DNA of 64,000 bases, taken from contig VZQC01013859.1 in assembly GCA_009823505.1 (NCBI GenBank), forward strand, positions 2,396,586 to 2,460,585, given 5' to 3'. The position numbers and the translations under genes were made by a program. The DNA is from Rhizomys pruinosus (Eukaryota; Chordata; Mammalia; Rodentia; Spalacidae). The notes beneath the pieces are model-generated. The model was given only the letters and a program-made list of their open reading frames with translations. It had not been told where the DNA came from and did no database searches. This document shows, in pieces, positions 35,986-47,865 of this stretch (position 1 is the stretch's first letter; each line of letters begins with the position of its first letter).

Positions 35986-36173
35986 GAAACCACGAGAGGT
36001 TATATGTACACAGTGGAGAGTATAGCACATATGTAATATATGCTCAGAATGGAGTAAACTTTGATTAAAAATATAGGAATGAAATTTCAGTTATCATGTA
36101 TGTGATTTTATTGACATTTATTCCAGTAACATTCTAGAAGGTCTCTGGAAGTAAAACGGAGTTTAGATCAGTA

Positions 36174-36326
36174 GGGGCTGGAGATATGGCCTCAGCAGTT
36201 AAGACAGCTTTCTGAACTTCCAGATTTGGTTCCCAACACCTACGAAAGGCAGCTCACAATCCCTGGTAAGTCCAGCTCCAGGGGATCCATGCCATCTTTT
36301 TCACTTTATCAGCACCTGCATACACA

Positions 36327-36359
<33 letters not shown>

Positions 36360-36364
36360 TCTTA
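36174..36364 (+). mobile_element. B2 SINE with (CA)n
   Basis: ggggctggagatatggcctc to a (CA)n tract at 36329-36357 and aaatctt. Confidence 0.83.
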
Positions 36365-36531
36365 AACAGTTTAGATAAATCATATGATAGTATAATTCTC
36401 TCTATATTAATTTGAATGGATAAGCCATTATTCCTTGTAAAGTTCAGTTGGATAATACCTTGAATCTAGGTTATGAGTGTATCTTCATAAAGAAGCTTAG
36501 ACCAATTGTGTCAAGATATTTAATGAATCCT

Positions 36532-36752
36532 TTTTGTATTTTATTCATTATTTTATGTATATGAATGTTTTGCTTGGGTGTACATAGTACACCCAAGTTG
36601 TGTAATGCCTGTAGAAACAAGAAGAGGGTATCATATCCCTGGAACTGTAGTTACAGATGGCTGTGAGCCTCCATGTGGGTGCTGGAAACTGAACCTGGGT
36701 CTTCTGCAAGAGCAGCCAGTGCTCTTAACTGCTGAGCCATCGCTCCAGACCA
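36532..36752 (-). mobile_element. B2 SINE
   Basis: Antisense B2 ending gagccatcgctccagacc. Confidence 0.87.
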
Positions 36753-36754
36753 TT

Positions 36755-37505
36755 AATTGTGATAAAATTAGAGGTATAAATAGAGGCCCAAGGAGATACT
36801 GGATGGTAATTTGATTTATTCATTCCATCACTAAAAACTGAGCATAAGGAGCTACTGTCTGACTAGCTCTGCATTACAAGTTGGGGGTTACACAGGAAAC
36901 ATGTGGCAGGATCTATTCTCCAAAAAATTAGAAATTTGATATTGGTGGTAATTTTGAGGCTAAATTGATTGCAAAGACTGCATTGATTGGGTAATGGGTA
37001 CTACTTATCTGCACCTATTATGCGTAGTACAGTAGAAAGTCACTTCTCCTTCAGAAACTGCTTCATTCCCCATGCATGAAGACAATGGGTTGATGCCGGA
37101 TGAACAAATCTCATTTTGAAGGAAATAAATAATTTTCTCAAAGTCCTGCCAAGAGATAGCTAAGGCAGACTTTCAGGACAGAGAGTGCATGACTGGCCTT
37201 GGTTTCAGCCCTCAGCATGGAAGCTGCACTGGCCACTGCCTGTGGTGGCGCATTGGCAGGACAGCTGGAGTCAGAACTGGAAGGCAGGGCTTGCGTGGGG
37301 GTTTCCGGAATGGCTATGCTGTTTTAAATCTTCTATGCTTTTGTTCCCTCATATTATTTGGAACACTTTTTAAAATGTCTCATTTCTGATTTATATTTAG
37401 CCAATAAAAGACTTTTATTTCTTTTTCATTATATGAGATTTTCTGTGCTTATAGCTGGACTCTGAAGTCACATGAAAAAAAATTCATGTATGTGTGTGTG
37501 TGTTT
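36755..37505. other. intron, no feature seen
   Basis: Unique sequence; no recognised repeat or exon. Confidence 0.5.
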
Positions 37506-37506
37506 C

Positions 37507-37622
37507 CCTTTTTTATTGTTGTTTTTTGAGACAGGGTTTCCAGGTAGTTCCAGCTGACCTGGAACTCAGGTCAGTTATATAGGCTGGACTGACCTCTATT
37601 AAAAGCATGTGCCAACATGCCT
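37507..37622 (-). mobile_element. B1 fragment
   Basis: Antisense and partly deleted: tttgagacagggtttccagg to catgtgccaacatgcctgtc. Confidence 0.75.
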
Positions 37623-38188
37623 GTCCTTTATTTTTTATTAGTGCTTTTGCAGCCAGTAAGCTACCCAGTGGCTGTGATTGTGAACATATTTAGTGCCCAA
37701 GGGTTGAAGGAGTCTTGTTCTGTTTCTGGAATTTAACTGGGTTGATCCTTTTCCCACTGTAACTCTTGTAGATTTGCCCTTGGAGACAGTAGTATACGTA
37801 GTAAGAAAAAGTTAACACAAAAAGAAAATAAAGTAAGACAGAAAGTGAATTTAGGCTTGGGTACAAAGTAAAGAGAGATTCCCAGTAGTACAGCCAGGTA
37901 GCAAATGGGAGGCAGAGCTTTGGCCGAGGGAGAAAATTAAGCCCCAGAAGTAGGAGCCTGGGAATCTTGGAAGGAAGCTCCTTGGAAAGTGGAGAACAGA
38001 GAATCTGACCCTGCACATCCCCAAATTAGATAAAGTTGCAAATATGTATCTCACCACCAAGAAGACAGGAGTGGAACAGACAAAAGAAAGAAAGAAAACA
38101 AAGAGGCAAAGACATCCTCACCAATACATATTATCAAATCAGAAATTAAACAACAATAACAACAAAAAGAAAAAGAAAGAAAAAACCA

Positions 38189-38412
38189 GGGGCTGGAGGG
38201 ATGATCACCATCTTCAGAGCACTGGCTGCTCCTGCAGAGGACCTGGATTCAGTTCCCAGCACCCACATGGCTGGTAACAACTGTTGTTAGAAACTCTATT
38301 TCTGGGGGATCAAATACCCTCTTCTGGCCTCCACTGGCTTTGCATGCACAGGTACACTTACATACATGCAGGCAAAATACACAGATAAAAAACTAACTAT
38401 AAAATAAAAAAC
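38189..38412 (+). mobile_element. B2 SINE
   Basis: ggggctggagggatgatcac to catacatgcaggcaaaatac and an A-rich end. Confidence 0.87.
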
Positions 38413-38745
38413 AAAGACAATCCTTGTTTTACATGCAAGTAAATCATTATTTGCAAATTTCCTTGTATGTTCTTTAACAGAGGTGTCACAGTTTGACAGA
38501 ATTTATAGGTTTCCCCATAACAGCAGAATCTTTTTTTAAAAATTCTTTTTCAAAGAAAAACTCTGTTGGGGCTTTAATAATAGATATTAAAGTTAAAAGA
38601 TATTTAAGCACTCTAATTGAAAGTCATTTATTCACCCAGAGGCCAGGTATAACGCTGGTAGAAGAATACTTGATTCCCCTCCCAGCCCATTCTGCTTCAT
38701 AATAGTGCTGATGAAGTGAGGTGTCTGGTAGCCAAAAGCGATTCG

Positions 38746-38759
38746 GTTTCCATGGTAAC
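38746..38759. promoter_or_regulatory. RFX X-box-like site
   Basis: gtttccatggtaac matches the X-box (two half-sites bound by RFX winged-helix factors, usual form GTTGCCATGGYAAC) at 13 of 14 positions. It lies in non-repetitive intron. Confidence 0.45.
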
Positions 38760-39315
38760 AGAAGTCTTGGCTGCACTTCTTTCATGGTGAAGGACAACTG
38801 CTCAGTCTAATGTGTGTTGGTCAGAAGAACGATTAGGAGTAGAGAAGTAAAAGAACCAAGACCAGGGATGGTAATTTCACTCTGCCTGCCTGACACAAAG
38901 GCATCAGAATCCTGTAAAACTACCACGTTCTTAAAAAAAAAAAAATCTACAGCCAAAGCATTTCTGCAGTGACTTTTCCAAAAGCAATTGCCATGCAAAG
39001 GAGAAAAAACTACTCCCCTTTAAATTTCTTCAGTTATCTTTTTTAAAAGCAACTCTGCAAAATGTTGCCTCTTTACTGGTGAATATGTTTGGATCTTCTG
39101 TTTTGTGTTCTTCTTGATCTACCTCTTCTTTTCTTTCAGATCCTCGTGCCTACCTACAAGACAGGTCATACTGAGCTACGTGGAATCTGTGTTATTCTGA
39201 GTTTCCCCTGTAGGTATGGAAACCAGGATAAAGCCAGGAAATTTGAGCAAGTGACCCCCTCCTAGGCTTTGTGTAGGAAAATGGTGACAAAAAGGGAGAC
39301 ACAGATACATTTTTT

Positions 39316-39445
39316 CCAATTTTATTATTATTATTATTAAACTGTTTCCATAGGTCATACATCATTTCTCGATCAAATCTAGAGTTGCTTCCCTTTCCAT
39401 GCCCCATCCCACCCAAGTCCCTGCACTCTGCCATACATGTCTTGC
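39316..39445 (-). mobile_element. 130-bp retrocopy of unknown origin with 16-bp TSD
   Basis: This is a 130-bp insertion flanked by the perfect direct repeat cacagatacatttttt (39300-39315 and 39446-39461). On the minus strand it ends in (AAT)n followed by aaaattgg, as L1-mobilised RNA would. The body is not B1, B2, B4, ID or L1 that I recognise. It could be a truncated mRNA or small-RNA retrocopy. Confidence 0.6.
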
Positions 39446-40009
39446 CACAGATACATTTTTTATTTCATTCTTATTTGACCATAATTTCTTGGATGACTGT
39501 TTTGCACTAAGCAGTATAGCTGGCACTGCAGATACAAAGAACACCTCCTTCAAGGAAGTAAGCTCCATTCACTGTGCCACGTGAAAGTGCGGTAGTAGGG
39601 TTGAGCTGCACAGAGAGGCACATATTCACCCTCTGTGGAGCAAGGAAATAGTGAAGGGATTATGTGTATGTAGAAACTTTGAGTGGCCTGGTGTGGCTTG
39701 GTGGTTCCATGTCTGGGAGGAAGTTTCAGAAGCTGTGGAGGTAGTCAGACCTTGGAGGAGAGTATATCACTAAGCAGTTCAGCCTGAAAGAGATGGAGAA
39801 GCATGACTAGATTTTAGGCAGGAGACTACCAAGACCAGAAGTTTATAAGGTTTAGAAGCTTATGGGATAGTCCTATGAGAAGTCAAACTGAGAGAGATGT
39901 CAGGGAGACCAGAGAAGAAAAAAAAAATCATAAAGATTCTATAATCACAAATGAAAGATGCAGAGAGAGTTAGCACAGGGTGATACAGCAGGTAGGAGTG
40001 CTCTGTGGA

Positions 40010-40098
40010 GCAGAGATGTGGCTCAATGATAGAGAGCATGCTTAGTATGTGCAAGAGACTAGATTCAATTCCAGCACTATCATAAGAAGGAAAAAAAA
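40010..40098 (+). mobile_element. ID SINE
   Basis: gcagagatgtggctcaatga, gattcaattccagcac, then an A-rich tail. Confidence 0.7.
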
Positions 40099-40099
40099 A

Positions 40100-40290
40100 T
40101 GTGCTACAGAGTTAGCTGCTGGAGTTTAAATCCTGGTTTTTCTATTTATGGAACGTGTGACATTTGGGAAAGCTATTTGGCTTTTCTGATCTGTAATTCC
40201 ATCTGATCCATAATTTTCTGAATGAGGATGACAAATAGTTATAGGAAAATTTGAAAATTAAAGTAGTTAAATATGCAATGTTTTGAAACC
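40100..40290 (+). mobile_element. MIR
   Basis: Sense MIR: gctggagtttaaatcctggt through aatgaggatgacaaatagtt. Confidence 0.65.
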
Positions 40291-40299
40291 AGTAGCTAG

Positions 40300-41840
40300 G
40301 GACAAAGGAAACACATGTGAGAGGTGGAGAGGTGACACATAATCCCAAGATTCTCATTCTAAGCACTATGAGGGACGCTGGATGGGCTGACTAGATCTCA
40401 GTGCCTCAATGGATGAACTTGCACTGAGGAATGCCTAGGACACCAACCTGGCACAGTGGGCCTTCACACAAATGAGTGTGTGAATGCCAGTGGGGGGGTC
40501 TGTAGGAGGGAGCCAGTGGGGAAGGGGGGATGAAGGGGATTAAGACCGACCAAGAGGTTCTGTACAAAATACACAAAAATACCATAAAAAGTGAAAAAAG
40601 AACTATGTAGCTAGACACAGATGATGTGAGAAGAAAAGAATTTAGGTGCAAATATAATGAGTTTAATTGTAGATGTACTGAGTTCGAGTTTCTTGTTGTA
40701 GAGTCAAGTGGGACTACCCTGTGTAGAACTGGATATATAAATCTGGATCCAAGAAAAAAATACCTAGGTATGATGAGAGGATTGCAAATCTGTGTAGTAG
40801 AAAACATTAATTGGATATGATCATTACAAGGAAGTAATCCACAGAGAGGAAGAGAGAAGACAGGAGGGTGTTGACAATCTCGTGCTTGTGAGCTCTTGCA
40901 TGGAGAGTAGAGTAGTGGATGATGAAATCATGGCAGACATGCCTTGGAGGAGAACCCAAAGCGAGATCAGCAAAGTCAAGCACAATGTCACGCTGCAGCA
41001 TGAGACTGTGGACAATTACGTCTTACATACACGTGGGTGACTCCAAAGACATCTTTAAACCTATTGTACATTTCAGACATTGCCTAAAATATATTGTTAT
41101 ATAAATATATGTAAATACATGTCAGCCTTCCTGACTTCTGTAAGTTCACTCTGTGATGTTTGCAAAATGACAACAATGGCCTAATTTCTTGGAATGTGGA
41201 TTCATTGCCAAGCAACACATGGTAGCAGTGATTGATGTTTGGGACGACAGAACGCCTAATTCCCACCTCCCCTCACCCTGCTGCATTCCATTTTTTCTAA
41301 TGCAATAGAAATTTGGGTTGCAGCAACTGAAAACTACTTTTGTCAGCCTTCCTTGCAATTGGGGCAACCATGTGAGTAAAATCCACAAATAGGATAGTTA
41401 AATGTCCCATGAGAATAGCCAAGCATTTGCCTTAAGAGACAGTGAGCCCTCCCTTCCATTGGCTATTGTCCTTGTCTACACCTGTTCCTGAAATTTGGAC
41501 ACTACCTTGTCCTTGAGGGCCTCCTGTGTCCAATGAGGGCCAGCCCCTCAGCAAGTAGAGCTAAGAGCTAGGAGGAGCTTGTGTCCCAGAGCGCCCGGTG
41601 GAGCACAACTGCCCAGAGCTACAGAACATAAGCCTTCAGATTTTTGCATCATTTTATTATGCTAGAAATGTTTTATCTTTGTTTTCTCTTTTCTCCCATA
41701 TGAACTTAATTCTAATAAATACCCTATAATTTTATCTTCACTGATAGGAAGTATTTTAGGAGAAATGGGGACTCATAACATTTCATTTACAAAATCTGAG
41801 GAAATGTGACATTGTTACTTATGAAAAGTCTAAAGTAGGA
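40300..41840. other. intron, possible old repeat at 41.3 kb
   Basis: Around 41345-41400, ccttgcaattggggcaaccatg recalls a common mammalian repeat motif (cttgcagctaggtggccatg), also faint at 10650. Otherwise unique. Confidence 0.35.
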
Positions 41841-41846
41841 ATTTAC

Positions 41847-42003
41847 ACTTTTTTTTTTTCTTTTTCGAGACAGGGTCTCCCTGTAGCCCCAGCTGTCCTG
41901 GAACTCACTCTGTAGACCAGGCTGGCCTTGAACTCACAAAGATCCACCTGCCTCTGCCTCCCAAGTGCTAGGATTAAAGGCATGTGCCACCACGCCCGGC
42001 TTT
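41847..42003 (-). mobile_element. B1 SINE, young
   Basis: Near-consensus antisense B1. TSD taggaatttac at 41836-41846 and 42004-42014. Confidence 0.94.
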
Positions 42004-42726
42004 TAGGAATTTACTTATATTAGTAACAAAAAACTGCGATTTCAACTCTGAAAGCCAAGATGACATTTTAAAAGAATGTTAGTTACATATTAAAAGTCTG
42101 AGATAGAGCCTAGAAGAAAGTTATCTGTGGTTCTAAGTAAAATTGGTTTGTCAAGATAGAATACTCAGAATACAGTGAAGAGAACAAGATGATCCAAGAA
42201 CCAAGGGTAGATGTGGCCACTCTAGAAAGACTAGCAGTGTCCCCGTGGTAATGCGCCTGGGTAGCAAAGCTTGGGGACATCATCCCTGACTGAAAGAACT
42301 TTGCAATTAGCATGCAGAGGCTTCAAGGTGCTTTTCAAGTGGTGTGGCTAGCCTCCTCCAATGGGCACCAGACTGCTGGGACTAAATAAGGCGGAAAGTT
42401 AGCCAGCTCAAATCCCTATTCATTCACATGTTTTTCTCCTTTTCAAGACAGGAGGAAATGGCTGAGGGAAAGTAAGAAGAAGTTAGAAGAGTAAATTCTA
42501 TTTAAGCCATAGTTCTTTGCCTTTAGTATTACCTAGCCTGGAGATAAAGGATACCCAAGGAACTTGTTTAGAGTATAAAATTCAAACCAAATATAGGTGA
42601 CAAGTAGAACATGTAGTAATGAGATTAAAATATACATGTATCTCTGAGTATCAGTTTATCAAGGTATTTAAAGAAAAAAACATTTCTAAGGTTAGAAATC
42701 TTACATGGAATATTTTATTTAGTTCT

Positions 42727-42920
42727 TTTTAAATTTTTATTTTATGTGTATGAATGTTTTGCCTGAATGTATGTAAATGTACCTATGCTGTGCAATGCCT
42801 GTGAGGTCAGAAGAGGGCATTGGATTCCCATGGAACTGGAGTAAAGACAATTGTTAGCTACCGTGTGGGTGCTGGGAATCGAACCCAGAGCCTCTGCTAG
42901 GAGCAGTCATACTCTTAAAC
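42727..42920 (-). mobile_element. B2 SINE, 5' end lost
   Basis: Antisense B2 that stops at actcttaaact and passes straight into a B1. Confidence 0.82.
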
Positions 42921-43072
42921 TGCTTTATCCTAGCACTCCGGTGAGGGCCAGAGACAACGGCGGATCTTTGTGAAGTTCAAGCCAAGCCTGGTCTACAGAG
43001 TGAGTTCCAGGACAGGCTGGGGCTAAGGGAGACCTGTCTCAAAGACCAAAAACAAAAAGAAAAAAAAAAGAT
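42921..43072 (+). mobile_element. B1 SINE with many indels
   Basis: tttatcctagcactccggtg through ctacagagtgagttccagga. Several one-base losses in otherwise young sequence. Confidence 0.82.
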
Positions 43073-43086
43073 AAAATAAGACTTTT

Positions 43087-43301
43087 GGGCTGGATAGCCT
43101 AGTGGTTAAGAGCACCGACTGCTCTTGCAGAGGACCCGGGTTCAATCCCCACCACCCACATGGCGACTCCAGTTCCAGGAGAACTCCAGTTCCAGGGGAA
43201 TCTGAGACCCTCTTCTGACCTCCGCGGCATTGCACAACACGGGTGCACAAACCTACATGCAGACAGTACATTCATACACATACAAAAATAAAATAAAAAA
43301 A
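43087..43301 (+). mobile_element. B2 SINE, young subfamily
   Basis: Lacks the usual gagatgg near its start and part of the middle. Flanked by agataaaataagacttt. Confidence 0.88.
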
Positions 43302-43332
43302 AGATAAAATAAGACTTTAAAATGGTCTCTTG

Positions 43333-43850
43333 GCCAGAGAGCACCTAACCATCTGAAGTGAGTGACCCAATCCTGCTATGCCCATCCATTTGCCTTGGGA
43401 CCATCACCAGTCTCTCCCGCTGCTCCAGAGCACAAGTATTCTCTGCTAGCTAGCGAGAACGAGCTCATCCTATTCCCAGGGGCTCTCCTTGGGCCTTGAT
43501 CCTGTCCCACTGAGGCTTCCAGAGAGCACCCAACTAGCTGGTCTGAGTTAGCCCATCTCCCTGTTTTGGGACCTGCTCCAGAGCTCAGGCCTTCTCTGCT
43601 AGTTAGGAAAACAAACAAACAAGCAAACAAACAAACAAACAACAAAAAAACCCAAAACAAAACAGTCCATCCTGCTCCCATGGGCTCTTGTAGGCTCTGT
43701 CTGGTCAAGGCCGCCAGAGATCATGTGAATAGTGGAGGAAATGGATCCCATTTTTCTGATCGCCGTTCCTCTGCTTTTGGGACCAGTTTGGTTCCAGGGC
43801 TCATACCCTCTTGCTGAGCTAGGGAGGACCTGCCCAGTTGATACCCATCA
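43333..43850. repeat. tandem repeat, about 190-bp unit, 2.7 copies
   Basis: Three related units start near 43333, 43519 and 43713, each opening with ccagaga and containing a gggacc box, a ccag(a/g)gc(t/a)ca box and ttctctgctag(c/t)tag or similar. Unit lengths are about 186 and 194 bp. An (AAAC)n patch (about 43608-43660) interrupts the second unit. It abuts the L1 ORF2 relic, so it may be a set of L1 5' UTR monomers joined to ORF2 by an internal deletion. Confidence 0.55.
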
Positions 43851-44717
43851 CCTCAACTTGAACCAAACTCCAGTGCACCCAATCTCATAAAAAGTGTACT
43901 ACGGAACTTCATGTCACAGATTAACCTCAACTCAGTAGCATTAGATGATTCTCTCCCATAGGCAGGTCAACTGGACAAAGAAAAAACAGAGAAACATTTG
44001 AATTAAATTATACATCAATTGGACCTAACAGACATCTAAGGAATATTCTACTGAAGCACCAAAGAATACACATTTTATACAGCAGCACATGGAAGTTTCT
44101 CTAAAATTCTAAAACACATATCGAGACACAAAAAAATACAAAAAAATAAATAATTCCATGCATTCTTTCATGTTGCAATATAAAAAGCTTAAAATCAACA
44201 GCAAAAGAAACTCTAGTAACTACAGGAATTCATGGAGAGCAAACAATACACTCTTGAATGATGAATGGGTCAAAGAAGAAATAGAAATATTCCTGGAACT
44301 AAATTAAAATAATAATACAACATAACAAAACCTCTGGGACACATTAAAATCAACCCTAAGAGAGAAGTTTATAACTCTAAACACCTACATTAAAAAAAAA
44401 AAATCAGAAAGACCACAGACAAATGACTTAATGGTACAAGGACAAACCAAACTGAAACTCAGAAGACTAGAAGAAAAAAAATCAGAGCAGAAATTAATAA
44501 AATGGAAACAATACAAATGAATCTGAGATACGATTCTTTTGAAAAGATAAAGAAGATAGATAGACCCTTAGCCCAGTTAACCAAAAGAAAGTAAGAGCTA
44601 GTCCAAATCAACAAATCAGAGACAAAGGGAAATATAACAGACAACAAAATGATCCAAAATATTATGAAGGAATACTTTAAAAACTTATAGCCCATTAAAT
44701 TTGAAAATAAAAAAGAA

Positions 44718-44958
44718 GGGCTTGAGAGGTGGCCTGGCTGTTAAGAGCGCCGACTGCTCTTGCATAGGACCCTCGATCCCCAGCACCCACATGGTGGCTG
44801 AGAACCGTCTGTAACTCCAATTCCAGGAGAACTCCAGTTCCAGGGGAATCTGACGCCCTCTTTCTGACCTCGGTGGCATTGCATGACATGGGTGCACCAA
44901 CCTACATGCAGACAGTACATTCATACACATAAAAAATAAATAAATAAAATAAAAAAAA
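44718..44958 (+). mobile_element. B2 SINE, young subfamily, in an L1
   Basis: Has ctccaattccaggagaactc (the duplication). Its B-box region has lost bases (accctcgatcccc). Confidence 0.88.
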
Positions 44959-45174
44959 GAAAACAAGAAATAGATAAATTTCTAATTTCATGAAAATCAT
45001 CAAAGTTAAACCAAGAAGAGATCTACAGTTCAAACAGACTCATAACAAATAAGAAAACTGAAACTACCTGATTGAAAAAAAGCCCAGGCCCAGATGGATT
45101 CATAGAATTTTCCCAGACCTTCAAAGAAAATCTACAACCAATAATTATTTGTATTATTCAAAAAGGTAGAAACA

Positions 45175-45320
45175 TGGCGCATGCCTTTAATCCCAACACT
45201 CGGGAGGCAGAGGCAGGCGGATCTCTGTGAGTTCAAGGCCAGCCTGTTCTATATAGCTCTAGGCCAGCTGGGACTAAAAGGAGACCCTGTCTTCAAAAAC
45301 ACCAAAAAAAAAAAAAAAAA
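45175..45320 (+). mobile_element. B1 SINE in an L1
   Basis: TSD gtagaaaca at 45166-45174 and 45321-45329. Slightly 5'-truncated. Confidence 0.92.
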
Positions 45321-45440
45321 GTAGAAACAGAGGAAGAACTCCCAACTCCTATGATGTCAGTATTACTCTAAAAAAAAAAAAAAAAAAAAAGTAGAAACAG
45401 AGGAAGAACTCCCAACTCCTATGATGTCAGTATTACTCTA
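45304..45440. repeat. 70-bp tandem duplication (A-run plus 50 bp)
   Basis: The 50 bases at 45321-45370 recur exactly at 45391-45440, each preceded by 17-20 A. Confidence 0.95.
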
Positions 45441-45640
45441 ATACCAAAACCAGGAAAAGACACAACAACAACAACAGCAAAACTATAGGTCCATATCCCT
45501 AATGAACATAGATGTAAAAATTCTCAACAAAATACTCAGAAATACTGTGCAGATGCATATCAAAAAGATCATCCACCAGGATCAAGTAGGCTTTGTTCCA
45601 GCGATGCAGGGATGGTTCAATGTATGTAATGTAGAGATGC

Positions 45641-46730
45641 TCATACGCCTAGGGGTCAGGCCCTTATTTCTGTATGCATTCTGTGTAGCATTTGACTTCT
45701 CACAGGCGTATTCAAATTCTAACTTCATTTATTCAGTGTTCCTGCTGCCATGGCTAAGCCACTGTTCAACAAGCCATCAGCACACCACCCTAGAATGTAT
45801 TCTTCTCAGGGACTAGACCTATAGGAGTTTTGTTTTTCTGATCCACTTTGTTTTCTTATCATTTCAAGGAGTAAGCCCTGGCCGCCCAGAGGCCTATCTT
45901 GACCTCACATAGGAGACAGAAGTTGCAGTCCCCACATTACAGATCTTGGCAACTGTTTTCTGCCAAATTTTCCTTTTTTGTATGGTCTTGTGGGTCCTTG
46001 ACCCTGAAAACTCCATGTTTTCCCATAATTTTCTCTGGAGATGACACTTTCCTGTTACTGTTAACCTGTGAGGAATTTCTCTAACTTTTCAGCCTTTCAT
46101 CAGGGTCTGTCCCACACTGGCTTCACACATTCCCATACGCTGGCCTGGAACACTCCCAAGTGTCCATGTGGGTAAACTCAACTGGGTCTTGAGTCCGTCT
46201 CTATCTGCTGTTCTCTGTCTCTCTGTATCTGTCTCTCTCAGTTTCTCTGTGTCTCTACCTCTTTGTCTCTGTCTCTTCCTCTCTCTTCCTCCTGCTCTCT
46301 CTCTCCTTCCCTCTCCACTGAAAACTCATTCAGATGAGCTCCATTAGTGCATCTCCATGGGACACTATGACAGGAAATTTTAGCAACTCATACTCCTCCC
46401 ACAAAGTTGATGACTAGAGACAGAGTCTTATATCTTCCAAGATACATCACTTTAGAAAACAAGTACGCTGTAGAACAACAATGGATAACCTACTGTATCC
46501 CAAAGAACAAAGAACTCTAAATTGCCTTCTCTCTAAGTATAAATTCACTCTCAGGAAAAATCATCTGACAAACTATAGTTCCCCATTCACCAGCGTCTTT
46601 CAGTCTGGTTCTCTGTGCAATATGTATGTGGGAAGCAGGTAATGACTCCAGCATATTCATGACAGTCTTATATAAAATACTTTGAAACATCCCAGTGTTC
46701 AAACATAGCTAAGAAAACACAATCACTGTG
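45641..46730. other. intron, unassigned sequence after the L1 relic
   Basis: Moderately GC-rich, ending in a (TCTC)-rich tract at 46195-46315. It might be an old LTR, but I see no LTR ends. Confidence 0.35.
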
Positions 46731-46734
46731 TGGG

Positions 46735-47150
46735 TTCTACTGCTGTGTAATAAACTATTACTACAAAGGAATTATTTTTATATTCTATCATAGTTTTACA
46801 AATATACTAGGCTCATGGAGTGATTCCTTGACTCCGCTTGATGTTTGATGTTCCCTGGGGCTGCATTCACTGGAGGACTTCACTGGACAATTGTCAACCC
46901 GGCTCATTTACAAGCCTGGTCCCTTGACAGGTAACTGGAAGTGTGGCTTCCTCAGGATACTAGGATTGCCAGACCACTTTCTCTACTTCTCTCAGTGTGA
47001 TCTCTCCACATTATCTTTCCAGCAAGGTAGCAGGACTTCTTAATTGGCAGCTTCACAAAAGCGGACATTGTTCTGCTGTTAGGGCTTAGCCTCAGTTCTT
47101 GTCACAGTATCATTTCCTTGTATTGTATTAGAAAGTGAGAGTCAACATGG
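46735..47150. mobile_element. old mammalian interspersed repeat, unnamed
   Basis: Opens ctgctgtgtaataaactatt, like a common mammalian repeat beginning tgctgtgtaacaaa. Family not assigned. A second relic starts at 48885. Confidence 0.4.
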
Positions 47151-47378
47151 TCTTGGCTGCTTTGAAGTGTGAAAGCTAGGAGGCATGGTTCTTTAAGAGC
47201 TGTATTTGGGAAACTAGTTTCTGAAATTATTGTTCACTCTTCCGAACATAGAAGTGACATATGATAGGCTAAATCTCTCTTCTTAGAATAAAATGTATTT
47301 TTAGGTATGTGAATTACCAAGATTCGTAGAGAAATTATATAGTCCAACAAATATTGGTAAAACATTATCAGAACTTCT

Positions 47379-47534
47379 AGCAGGACGTGGTGGCACACAC
47401 CTTTAATCCTAGCACTTGGGAGGCAGAGGCAGGCAGATCTTTGTGAGTTCAAGGCCAGCCTGGTCTACAGAGTGAGTTTCAGGACAGTTGGGGCTACAGG
47501 AAGACCCTGTCTTGAAAAAGACCCCCCCCCAAAA
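47379..47534 (+). mobile_element. B1 SINE with 20-bp TSD
   Basis: Near-consensus. TSD aaaacattatcagaacttct at 47359-47378 and 47535-47554, perfect. Confidence 0.95.
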
Positions 47535-47679
47535 AAAACATTATCAGAACTTCTGAAAAAAATTCACATTTTACTTGTGTTATGAACATAAGAAACCAAA
47601 CTTTATAAATAAGATGGATACATTTAATATGTTATGAATAATAGGATTTTTAGTTATATCATGTATTAGATATGAAGAA

Positions 47680-47865
47680 TAGGCACTGGGCTATTTATTA
47701 GCCTTATACTTGATTTTATTACATCCTCATAAAACCTGTATGAAGGAGATAGCATTGCTTTCACCTTCCAGGTAACAATCAGAAATGAAGTTCAATGAGG
47801 TTGTATAACTTGCCTAAAAACTAGCAATAGGAAGAGCCTAGATCCAATTCAATCTGTTATCCAAA
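47680..47865 (-). mobile_element. MIR
   Basis: Antisense MIR: atcctcataaaacctgtatg, caatgaggttgtataacttg. Confidence 0.7.

Larger units (their letters stand above)
43880..45640 (+). mobile_element. L1 ORF2 fragment, endonuclease end to RT
   Basis: Conceptual translation gives scattered L1 ORF2 matches in order: the region around the endonuclease end, a stretch matching the part before RT, then an RT-like KPRPRWI/SPGPDG-type motif near 45085 (aaaagcccaggcccagatgg), and [11 protein letters not shown] then [16 protein letters not shown] at 45502-45620. It carries many stops and is interrupted by a B2 (about 44718-44955) and a B1 (45175-45320). It is an inactive relic that ends abruptly at 45640. 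Confidence 0.85.

Noticed and set aside
40406..40807. 133-codon minus-strand frame
   Set aside because: No domain recognised, low-complexity composition, no splice context tying it to Arhgef38.
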